Source: Viola odorata (taxonomy: Eukaryota; Streptophyta; Magnoliopsida; Malpighiales; Violaceae). From it: DNA of 64,000 nt. The notes under the pieces are model-generated. The model did not search any database and had not been told where the DNA came from. It was given only the letters and a program-made list of their open reading frames with translations. Positions 10,820 to 21,270 of this stretch are shown piece by piece. The translations under genes were made by a program, and so were the position numbers. The stretch's first letter is position 1. Each line of letters opens with the position of its first letter. Where the stretch lies: NCBI GenBank assembly GCA_963691705.1, contig OY829546.1, forward strand, positions 33,574,040 to 33,638,039, in the 5' to 3' direction.

Positions 10820-12201
10820 TGATCGTTTGTCGGGAGCATAAAAAATTGTTATAAATTACAACTTAAAACCATCCATAAGAGACTTATAGATAGTGGTAAG
10901 AGGATCGTCCGCAAAGACTCTATTGGTGAGATATGGATTCCTTTGGTGACGGGTTGTGGTGACTTTAAGTCACAATTTTGGAGGTTTGGTTGTTGGAAAT
11001 AAAACTGGAAAAATAAAATAAAACTGGAAAATGTGTCTTGGCCGGAGTCTTTGCCAAGACCATTGGTCAGGAATAAAAACAGTTAAAAAAAGATGCCCAG
11101 TAAGAGCATGAACGAGCTATGTTCTTATGATTCGATCATTGATTCAGTAGTATTTATCTTCTTCTTTACAGTGTTGCTATAGAGTACTAAGATACCTTAG
11201 TACTCCTACTTTTTTAGGGCATTATTATAGAATACAATGACACCTTAATATTCCTACTTCCCTCCTTTATCAAATTTCCTAGCGGATGCTTCCTACTAGA
11301 CAATCCTAACCAAATAACACCTTGTTAAACCAATTTAGTTGATGGTATGATTTGATCAGACATAACACAATCGTCATCAAAGGCACAGGGGAAGACAACA
11401 CCTAACTCAAGTTTACCTCGGTTGTCAGTCGGGTTTGAATTATATTATATATTTTCTCTAGTCCTATCGTGAGTACTAGTTGTCCATTTAGCCTATCCGA
11501 TTTCGCTCATCCCTTTCTAGGTTGACTGCAACTATTCAGGTTAGTGTTTAAGATTGATCAGATCTAAACCTAGCATGAAAGCATTTAATTAAACCATAAA
11601 ATAAATAGTTGCAAAGATAAAGATTATTAAGGATTAATTAGAACTCACAAATGTATAAGAAACATAGCCCTTAAGCTCTTACTAGGAATGAAGGATATAA
11701 CTAGATGAAGAAAACTATTTTATTAATTGTATAAAATTGAAACGGGGAGGAGATAGTTCTCCAAGGAGTCCTTGTAGCTTAAATAGCTTAGCTACACTCC
11801 TAGTCCTACTTAAACACAACCTCTTTTAAAAGAAGATAAAATATTGTGCAGATAAAATCAAATATTATCAATGAGGGAGATCTGATAAGGATTCTTGCTT
11901 GGAAGTCTGATCTTGATAGAAAATCCCTCAATTCTCGTTTGTCACCACAACTGCCATCCTTTATCCTCTCGCTCACTTTTTGAGTCTCTTACCGAAGTTT
12001 GCCTCTCTCGAGACTATCTTGGCCAAGCCCTTGGCCAAGACAGTTTTGAATGTCTGATTTGCTCCTACTGATATTGTTCTCTTTTTAGTCCGCCTCCAAG
12101 GAATTCTGCACAAGTGAGGGGAATTCATGAATATTAATAGCTTTACTGCTCAATTTGCAAGTAATTAGGCAGTAAAAATATGAGAATAAAACGCTCAATC
12201 A
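10820..12201 (-). repeat. 3' LTR of the non-autonomous element
   Basis: 1,382 bp; on the minus strand it begins TGATTGAGCG and ends CGATCA. Direct repeat of 14105-15471. Contains CTTGGCCAAG-type palindromes near 12020-12045. Confidence 0.9.
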
Positions 12202-12217
12202 AATTCCCCCACACTTA
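12202..12217 (-). other. Polypurine tract
   Basis: Minus-strand AAGTGTGGGGGAATT lies immediately upstream of the 3' LTR. The equivalent sequence precedes the Athila LTRs at 32615 and 42634. Confidence 0.75.
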
Positions 12218-14080
12218 AACCATGCTTGCCCTCAAGCATGCGACTCACTAAAATAAAACAAAACAAAACACAAAAAAATTAAAATCAGAAAGCATTGTTC
12301 TTTAAAAGTCAGGCTCATCACATAGACTGTTCTGATACTTCAGTCCACAACTACATCCCTTATTACCATGGCCTAACCAATATCCCAAACGTTCCACATC
12401 TATATAGTGGCATGATCAGGTGCTTAACGGTAGAGTCATGCAATTGGAACAAAATAGTTTATTACAGATTTAATTGTCCTCCCATTATTCCCTAGATACA
12501 TGGACTGATGATTCTAAAGCTCAAAGACATGCAATCAAACATAGGCAAAAAATTTAGTCATACAATTCATCCTTTCTTTCAACTTTTGCCACTGTTTCTG
12601 GCTTTCAGCACACTTTTTCACTTTTCTTTTCTGCACTTGTTTCTTTGCATAGTTTCCTGGCTGCTCTCACTTGCCGAGGCAAGAACACCAGGATAGATTG
12701 CTTTCTTTTCTTTGTTGCTCTTCTTGCTCTTTGTTTCTTTGGTTTTTTTTCCTTAGATAACAGTACCAGAGCAATTGCATTTTCACATCATAAGCAATCA
12801 TAAAAGAAATTTAAGACTCAATCATCATGTAGTTCAATGATTAAAAACTAACAGTCTATGTATCAAGGGATAATCATTCATTAATGGCATGACAAATCAT
12901 TTGGGTGTTCCTTTTGCACAGTTCAGATGTTTAGCACTAGTATCATGAAACTATACACATGAAGAATGTTTAAAAAGTATAAGGAAATATGCTCTTACAG
13001 GCATTGAAAATGTTAAACCTATTCGGATGCCTTGGTAGTAAAACATGGAGTTATGTAATAAAGTATGTTTTGCTTTCTATGTTATGAGGTAAATGTTTAA
13101 ATACAAGATGATTTCTAATTTTTGAAAACACATAACATGCAGTCTATCTAAAAACACAAAAAAAATCAAAACAAAAAATCATGCATAAGACTCGTTCTAA
13201 TCCTATAAAAAGGAAAAGAATTCTAAAGTGTCTTGGTCTGTGGCTTGGCCAAGACACTTAAAAAAAGTCATGCAGAAAACTAAACTAAAAAGCTAAAAAT
13301 GAAAATTTTAGGTAGGTTAGAACTTGCATATAATACAACAAAACATTTATTTACAACACTTTCCCATACAAATATCCACCCCCACACTTGAAAGACACAT
13401 TGTCCTGAATGTGTGAGTGAAATAACAAAAAATCAGACAAGGAAAAACAGGAAAGGAAAAGAAAAGCTAAAAATTAAACAAAAAGTGTTAAAAGAAAAAG
13501 AAAAAGAACAGTACAACCTAGGGCAATTAGTTTGGTGGAGGTGACTTGGGAAGGACGACAACATCAAACTTGTTGTGGAGGGAGGTCAGGGATTGGAGTA
13601 GGGTATTCAGACCTCCCATGAACTCTTGGAGCAGCGAGTTGGTCTCTCTTTGATGGGCACGGAGGGTAGTCGTCCATGTCGGGGTAAAGATGGTTGTTGA
13701 GGGAACTGTTTGGTCTAGTTCTGGAAGAGTGTCTTGGCCAAGACACTAGCCAAGACCCTTGCCGAGCTGAGCTTTTCCCTAGGTTTTGGATGCTCTCCTC
13801 ATGTGGCAACAAACCTTGTAACAAGTACAAAGGATGTTGAAGTGTAAAATCTAAGATATATCTGAACTTATTTTCAAAATAAAACAAAAATAAATGGAAT
13901 AAAAACGTGGGTTGCCTCCCATGTAGTGCCCTTATTTATTGTCCTAAGCTTAACACATAGGTCCTTATTCACTCCGATTGTGGTGGCTTCCTCTTCATCC
14001 ATGACAATGGGATGTCATCGGAGTCGGTCACCACTATCTCTTATTCTGCAAAGGAAAACACAAACTAAAACACCATTAGA
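12218..14080 (-). other. Non-coding interior of the LARD-like element
   Basis: No protein of meaningful length or similarity is encoded. It holds an Athila-3'-UTR-like phrase (CAAGTGTGGGGGTGG on the minus strand near 13378-13393). It also has several TCTTGGCCAAGA palindromes, one a perfect 18-mer, GTGTCTTGGCCAAGACAC (about 13730-13748). Confidence 0.7.
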
Positions 14081-14099
14081 GTTTCCTGCAACGGCGCCA
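14081..14099 (-). other. Primer-binding site of the LARD-like element
   Basis: Minus-strand TGGCGCCGTTGCAGGAAAC starts five bases after the 5' LTR end. The TGGCGCCGTTGC core is the usual Athila-type PBS. Confidence 0.8.
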
Positions 14100-14104
14100 A
14101 AATT

Positions 14105-15471
14105 TGATCGCTTGTCGGGAGCGTAAAAAATAGTTATAAATTACAACTTAAAACCATCCACAAGGGACTTGTAGATAGTGGTAAGAGGATCGCCCGAGAT
14201 GTGGATTCCTTTGGTGACCAGTTGTAGTGACTTAAAGTCACAATTTTGGAGGTTTGGTTGTTGGAAATAAAATTGGAAAATGTGTCTTGCCCAGAGTCTT
14301 GGCCAAGAGAAGTGGTCAGGAATAAAAACAGTTAAAAGAATGATTCCCGGTAAGAGAATGAGTGAGCGATGTTCTTATGATCATTGATTCAGTAGTATTT
14401 ATCTTCTTTATAGTGTTGCTATAGAATACTAGGATACCTTAGTACTCCTACTTTTTTAGGGCATTGTCACAGAATACAAAGACACCTTAATATTCCTACT
14501 TTCCTCCTTTATCAAATTGCCTAGCGGGTGCTCCCTACTAGACAATTCTAACCAAACAGCACCTTCCTAGCTAAAGGGTTTACTAATTTGATCAATGGTA
14601 TGATTTGATCAGACACAACACAATCATCATCAAAGGCACAAGGGAAGACAACACCTAACTCAAGTTTACCTCGGTTGTCAGTCGAGGCCCTCGGTTGCCA
14701 GTCGAGTCTGAATTATATTATTTATTTTCTCTAGTCCTATCGCGAGTACTAGTTGTCCACTTAGCCTATCCGGTTTCGCTCGTCCCCTTCTAGGTTGACT
14801 GCAACTATTCAGGTTAGTGTTTAAGATTGATTAGATCTAAACCTAGCATGAAAATGTTTAATTAAACCAAAAAATAAATAATTGCAATAATAAAGATTAT
14901 TAAGAATGAATTAGATCTCACGAATGTATAAGAAATATAGCCCTTAAGCTCTTACCAGGAATGAAGGATATAACTAGATGAAGAAAACTATTTTATTAAT
15001 TGTATAAAATTGAAACGGGGAGGAGATAGTTCTCCAAGGAGTCATTGTTGCTTAAATAGCTTAACTATACTCATAGTCCTACTTAAACACAACCTCTTTT
15101 AAAAGAAAAAATATTGTGCAGATAAAATCAAATATTATCTATGAGGGAGATCCGATAAGGATTCTTACTTGAACGTTTGATCTTGATAGAAAATCCCTCA
15201 ATTCTCGTTTGTCACCGCAACTGCCATCCTTTATCCTCTCGCTCACTTTCCGAGTCTCCTATCGAAGTCTGCCTCTCTCGAGACTGTTTTGGCCAAGCCT
15301 GCGGCCAAAACAGTTTCGAATGTCTGATTTGCTCCTATCAATATTGTTCTCCTTTTAGTCCGCCTCCAAGGAATTCTGCACAAGTGAGAGGAATTCATGG
15401 ATATTAATAGCTTTACTGCTCAATTTGTAAGTAATTAGGTAGTAAAAATATGAGAATAAAATGGTCAATCA
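14105..15471 (-). repeat. 5' LTR of the non-autonomous element
   Basis: 1,367 bp, direct repeat of 10820-12201, with TG/CA ends and the right-hand GTTAT TSD. It would carry the promoter for the element. Confidence 0.9.
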
Positions 15472-16396
15472 GTTATTCCAGTACATGTGTGTATAGAAGT
15501 TTTGCAATCAAATCTTTGGTGATTAATTTAGCCCCCTTATTCATAAAAAAGTTCAACCAAAATCTTACATGATTAATTTAGTCTTGAATTTATAAAATAT
15601 TTTCAATCAAACCCCTACATTTATGGAATCTCATTTTCCCCATGTTTGTATATTTAGTCTAACTAAACATAATTTTTATAATTTTTATATAATTCGTTGT
15701 TAATGATTAATCAATCAATTGTCTAATTGAACTTGACGCTATTACTTAGTGATTAATTTAATCCCCATGTTAAAAAAAAAAATTTTTTTTGGAAAAATCA
15801 TTAGAATCTTCACCCACTATATTTATGGAATTTCATATTTTTTCATATATTTTAAAATTTGGTTCAACCAAAATGTATATAGTTACTACTTCTAATAATT
15901 TTTTATACTATCCATTGTGAATGATTAGTTAAAATTTAGCTTAAAATTATCTAATTGAACCTATTTATATTTATTCACTTTATTTTAATCTCTAAAAAAA
16001 TTATTTAAGATTAACGCGGGTCCAATTCTTTAGTTATAACATATAGATTACGATGGATATGACATTCTTTTTCTCCCTTTTTTTTTTTATATTGAGAAGC
16101 ACATGTACCAATAGTATCTTTCCTTTATTTTTTATATTGAAAAGTGAAAAAAAGCGGGAAAAAAAAACCTCAAGAATTTTACTAATAACTCAAAAAATTA
16201 CATGCTTCCTCCTCACTTCCGTCCCATATTTTCTCGACTATAGAGATTGGATTTCTGTTTACAATATACAATATGAATAGTTTTGTTTTATTTAACATCT
16301 AATATACCACTTTTCAACATATAAAACTTACGAAATGATACATGGCAATTTTAAAGAGATTTGAAGATCCTAGGTGGCTTCCTCTTAAGTTACTAT
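15472..16396. other. AT-rich spacer with an imperfect duplication
   Basis: No gene seen. Phrases such as TTTATGGAAT(T/C)TCAT, AATGATTA and AATTGAACCT/AATTGAACTT recur at about 15620-15740 and 15820-15970, suggesting an old roughly 215-bp direct duplication. Confidence 0.4.
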
Positions 16397-16993
16397 TAGA
16401 CCTGCTAATTGGACGGGTCGGGCTGAGTTCGAGCCTAATTTCGCTAAGCTCTCTAAAAATTGAGGCGGGCCGCCCGACCCTCTTACTAAACGTGCCGCCC
16501 GTAGACCTAATGTGGCAACCCGTCAAATTTTATGTAATTAGAGAAAATGACAATTTTGGTATATCAACTAGAGATCTTAAATCAAAATATTCGCAGAAGT
16601 TAAGTTTTGAATATGTTCAAAATAATAAACTGAGTACTTTAACCTTAAAAACTCACTTGATACTTAACCAATAATGGCAAGTATGCTTTTATTCTCCATA
16701 CAACTTATGACTGACTCACGAAACAGAACAAAATAAAAAAGTATCAAACTCAATGGGATTATCTTGGAACCTAGGAAGTGCATGACATTGATAATAGAAA
16801 CTCATACCACGGTCCTACAATTTATTTATTTATTTATAAATGAGAAGTTATCATATCAGATTATATATATATAAAGAATAATTATGTGATACGGATCGGG
16901 TCGGGTCGGGCCTGAAATTTGGATGCCCAATCACTTCTATTTAGAACAAGTCCGGACCAACCTTTCGAACGACCCGTCTAGTTAGCATATCTA
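16397..16993. mobile_element. hAT-like MITE with degenerate 8-bp TSD
   Basis: The two ends are inverted repeats: left TAGACCTGCTAATTGGACGG, right (reverse complement) TAGATATGCTAACTAGACGG, both followed by GTCG. The 8-bp flanks GTTACTAT and GTCACCAC differ at three positions, all C/T transitions. GGGTCGGG words occur inside both ends. The 597-bp interior has no transposase. The 8-bp TSD and end sequence suggest a non-autonomous hAT relative. Confidence 0.65.
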
Positions 16994-17349
16994 GTCACCA
17001 CTTACATGTTCACAGTACTTCTTAAATTAATAGATAGATAAGTAGGGTAACAGTAATTAGTCTAGGTGCATGTGTGTCGTTTAATGGGTTATAATAATTA
17101 ATTAATTAATTAAGATTATAAACATTTTCATTATTTCATCTAATTATTTATGAATACTTTTATAATATATTGTACCCATGGACATAGCTTCTATAATTGT
17201 TTTTTCATATTTTCTTATAGAATTTTCCTAGTATTTATTTGGTAATTAACTTATAAATTGTGCTGTCTATAAGAAAATGATCAACTTAAATATTAGACAA
17301 TTCTAATAATAATAACAACAATATCTTGTTTGTCCAATTATCTTCAAAA
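16994..17349. other. AT-rich spacer
   Basis: Non-coding, with TTAA repeats near 17095-17115; nothing recognised. Confidence 0.4.
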
Positions 17350-17640
17350 TGGTTAATAATATTCTGAAAGAGAATTTTCTAGAGGAAGCTGTGTCGGCTA
17401 TCAACAACTCTAGTGAGGCAGACCAACAGACTTTTTAAGAAGCGATATGTGGAAGAAGACCTGAAGAGCCTCAGGGGCCAAGAACGCTTCTTGCAAAAGG
17501 AGCAGGCACGGATGGAAACGTGGTTCCCACAAGGACAGTGCGGGAGTATCTGGAGCATCTGGGCAAACCTCTGGGCATCATTACGGTCGCTATTACGTTG
17601 TTGGAACAGTGGTAGGGCTTAGTGGATATGGAGTTATTGG
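17350..17640 (+). pseudogene. Unidentified degraded coding-like fragment
   Basis: The sequence becomes GC-richer and protein-like here: an ATG frame from 17350 runs 29 codons to a TAA. An overlapping frame then encodes a charged helical stretch (LKSLRGQERFLQKEQARMET) before further stops. It resembles the C-terminal tail of an element 3' ORF, but I cannot name the family. It lies upstream of Athila A without a visible junction. Confidence 0.3.
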
Positions 17641-18154
17641 TGGTTCAAAAGGCTCTGGATGTGCTTGATATATACCATTGAGATCTCGATGGGATGCCAG
17701 AAAGGAAGAGGAAGAGGGACAAGTCTCCGGTAAGTGAGAATCAGGCTCAGGATCAGGTGGAGTAGGTTTAGGGGTGGTGCAGTGGGGTGAATGGTTGTGA
17801 GTCCTTGTTTGATGGAAATGACTTATTTTTTGTTATTTTTGTGTTGGTTTTTGAAGCTCATGATAGGCTTGAATGATGTAATCTGCAACTTTTAATTATA
17901 TTGTAGTTGTCTTTTAATTATATTTTGATTGTCTCTTAATTATATTTTGGTTCTCTCTTAATTTTGATTTTTTTCGTTAGTTCATACGTTTTGTCTCTAA
18001 ACTGTTGTTGAGTTATTTTGATTGTCTCTTAATTATATTTTGGTTCTCTTAATTCTGAATCTTTTTGTTAGTTCATACATTTTGTCTCTAAACTATTGTT
18101 GAGTTTTCAAACCAGCGTTCACATCATCTTTCAAACCAGCGTAATCATAAATGA
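17641..18154 (+). other. T-rich non-coding stretch with internal duplication
   Basis: Two imperfect copies of a segment containing GTTAGTTCATAC(G/A)TTTTGTC and CTCTAAACT(G/A)TTGTTGAG occur at about 17970-18015 and 18065-18105, surrounded by repeated TTAATTATATTTTGG words. It looks like a short tandem duplication in an element 3' UTR; its origin is unknown. Confidence 0.4.
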
Positions 18155-20698
18155 TAGTTTGGATAGGTATTTAGGTTTCCACTAGATTCCAGTCGCACAC
18201 GAGGACGAGGACAAGGAGAAGACCACCTTCACCTATCCCTTTGGTACCTTTGCCTACCGACAGATGATGTTTGATCTCTGTAATGCCCCAACTACCTTCC
18301 AGCGATGTATGGTAAACATTTTCTTCTAGTATGTCGAGAATGAGATCGAGTTATTTATGGACGATTTTACTATTTATGGTGACTCTTTTCCATAATATTT
18401 GTATAATTTAAAAAAGGTTTTACAACGTTGCATTAAGACTAACCTTGTGCTTAATTTTGAGAAGTGTCATTTCATGGTCGACCAAGACCTCATCTTGGGC
18501 CATATTGTCTCTCGCAAGGGCATTGAGGTGGACAAAGCAAAAATTGAGGTAATTGAGTCTTTGCCATACCCCACTTGTGTACGTGAAGTTCGTTCTTTTC
18601 TTGGCCACACGGGTTTTTATAGGCGGTTCATCAAGGATTTCTCCAAGATCACCCAACCCATGTGCCAGCTGCTGCAAAAGGATGTGGACTTCATTTTCGA
18701 CACCAGTTGTAAAGCCTCATTCGACACCCTCAAGGTGAAGCTCATTTCTATCGTACCCAGCATGTGTTCGCGATATGCGATCATTTCTAGGGCACGCCGG
18801 TTTCTATAGACGGTTTATCAAAGATTTTTCCAAAATTGCCTAACTCATGTGCCGCCTACTCTAGAAGGAAGTTATTTTTTATTTTGATGAGAAATGCAAA
18901 GCCGCCTTCGAACTTCTCAAAAATAGACTTATCTCGGTCCCGATTATTCGTGCCCCCGATTGGTCCTTACCTTTCGAGGTCATGTGCGATGCTAGCAATC
19001 AAGCTCTCGGTGTCGTTTTGGGTTAGAAGAAAGACAAGGAGACTTATGTCATTTATTATGCCTCAAAGCTATTGGATCCAGCCCAGCAAAACTACACCAC
19101 CACAGAGAAGGAACTCTTGGCAGTTGTTTACGCCCTCGACAAGTTCAGACAGTACCTTTTGGGAACTCATGTTCTAGTGTACTCCAATCACTCGACCTTG
19201 AAATGCTTGTTGATAAAGGCTGACGCAAAGCCTCGATTGATCCGTTGGATCTTGTTGCTCCAAGAATTTAACATCTTGATCAAGGATAAGGCAGGAAGAG
19301 AAAATCTAGTGGCAGATCATCTCAGCAGACTTCCATCCCAGGAAGATGATTCGTTAGTGCCTATCCGTGACACTTTTCCAGACGAACAACTTTTTCTAGC
19401 CCATGCAGTCCAGTTCCCATGGTTCTCCGACATTGCTAATTTTTGTGCTACTGACACCTATCCAGCAGACTCCTCCCCTTCTGAGTGCACCAGAATCAGA
19501 AGACAAGCCAAATACTAGCCCCTATTTGTGGAAGCACTGCTCAGATCAGATAATTCACAGTTGTGTGACCATGGATGAGGTGCCCTCGATCCTGAAATTT
19601 TGTCATTCTGAAGGAGGTCATTTCGCGGCCAAGAAAACTGCCCTCAAAGTTTTAGAAGCCGGTCTCTACTGGCCATCAATCTTTATAGATAGCTACTTGT
19701 TTTACGCTTCATGCCCCCGATGCCAAGTCACAGGGAATATCGGGGCCAGGAATCAGATGCCCCTGACCAGTATCATTTTGTGTGAGATCTTCGATATCTG
19801 GGGCATAGATTTCATGGGCCCATTTCCAAGCTCATTTGGCCACATCTATATCCTCCTTGCAGTGGATTATGTTTCAAAATGGATCGAGGCCAAGGCCACC
19901 AGAACAGATGATGCGAAGGTGGTTGTAAACGTTCTGCGCTCTCATATCTTCACTAAATTTGGTACACCTCGTGCCCTGGTCAGTGATCGAGGCACTCACT
20001 TTTGAAACCATATCATGTCCGCATTTCTAAACAAGAATGAAGTCTACCATAGAACTTCCACAACGTATCACCCTCAGACCAATGGTCAAGCTGAAGTGTC
20101 CAACTGGGAAATCAAGGCCATTTTGGAGAAGACAGTCAATCAATCCCGAAAGGATTGGAGTCTAAAGCTAGACGATACCTTATGGGCTTACTGAACAACT
20201 TTTAAGACCCTGATTGGTATGACTCCCTATAGACTCGTGTATGGCAAGCCGTGCCATCTCCCGGTGGAGATAGAGCACAAGGCTTTCTGGGCCATTCGGA
20301 AAGTAAACACGGATCTAGGGCAGGCTAGTCAGCACAGACGCTTACAAATCCAAGAATTGGAGGAATTGAGAGATGATGCTTATAAAAATGCCTTGCTCTA
20401 CAAGGGCAAGACTAAAGCTTACCACGATAAGCATCTCCGTCCCAAATCCTTTGTTGTTGGTCAGAAAGTGTTATTATATAACTCTCATTTGTGATTGTTT
20501 GCAGGAAAGCTCAAGTCTAAATGGAGAGGACCTTTCATGGTCAGGACAGTTTATGACCATGGTGCAGTGGAAATTCAGAACCTAGAGACGGGAATGATTT
20601 TCAAAGTAAACGGCCACAGGCTAAAACCCTTCTACGAAGGATTCAAGCCCTCAACCGTGGAAGAAATAATGGTGGACCCTCCACCTATCGAGACCTAG
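18155..20698 (+). pseudogene. Athila A pol pseudogene: RT, RNase H, integrase (chimeric)
   Basis: Starts abruptly inside RT; gag, protease and early RT are missing. RT keeps FMDDF (about 18354). Integrase has the zinc-binding end (CHSEGGH...CPRC), Asp in WGIDFMGP, Asp in VSDRGTHF and Glu in SNWEIKAIL. It ends at TAG 20696-20698. Unusually, the segment VREVRSFLGH.GFYRR.IKDFSK occurs twice, at about 18575-18650 and 18768-18838. The first part matches element B (24.6-25.2 kb), the second matches element C (36.36 kb on), with the switch near 18751. There are at least nine in-frame stops. Several sit where B or C has Gln (GFH*IPVA, IFF*YVEN) or Arg (WAY*T, SHL*LFAG). Non-functional. Confidence 0.9.
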
Positions 20699-21270
20699 AC
20701 CAGCATAACAACGTCGAGGACCTGACGCATAAACAGGCCCCATGGGAGGCGTTTCATATGCCGTTCCATCTCTCTCTTCCCTTTATCTTTTTCGTATCTT
20801 TTAGATTTTTCTGTTTTTATTTTTATTTTGCCTCTGATTTTATTTCCGTGTTTTATCCCTTGGTTTTCTCCTTTAAACTCTGACCTTCCCTTTTCCTAGA
20901 CGATTTTATTCCTTTTTATTAGCTATCATTAGCCTTTATTCTCTCCTTTTGTCATTATCCTATTTAACTACCTCCTTTTTAAATTTTGAAAAGTTTTTCT
21001 CCTTTTTAGGTGGTTGGGATTCGCACAGGCCGTTGTTCTTCAACCCCATGGCGCCACGTCGTCTGACAAAGGGACAAAAAAGTGACTACCCTCATTAATG
21101 AAAAAGCTGCGTCATTTAATACCCGCGTTAACCCTTTTTCTCTTTCCCACGCTCCCTCTTCGTCCTTACTCTCTTCACAACAACAAAGCACACTCTCTCT
21201 CAAACACCAATTACTCACACTCTCTCTCAAACGTCTCCTTCACCACTGTCCTCCCCCATGACCATCAGCT
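20699..21270 (+). other. Spacer between pol and the 3' ORF of Athila A
   Basis: Non-coding and T-rich, then a CT-rich leader with CACTCTCTCTCAAAC repeats before the ATG at 21271. The corresponding spacer in element C (38353-38844) is clearly homologous, so this leader is a conserved part of the family. Confidence 0.6.

Larger units (their letters stand above)
10820..15471 (-). mobile_element. Complete non-autonomous Athila-type LTR element (LARD-like)
   Basis: Two direct LTRs, 10820-12201 and 14105-15471, bound a 1.9-kb interior without coding capacity. The whole 4,652 bp is flanked by a perfect 5-bp TSD, GTTAT (10815-10819 and 15472-15476). Orientation is minus: next to the right LTR is a primer-binding site (TGGCGCCGTTGCAGG), and next to the left LTR a purine tract (AAGTGTGGGGGAA). 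Both signals match the Athila elements of this window, whose AAGTGTGGGGGA motif also occurs in the interior near 13378-13393. It must depend on proteins of an autonomous relative. The LTRs differ by scattered substitutions and small indels, so the insertion is not very recent. Confidence 0.9.
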
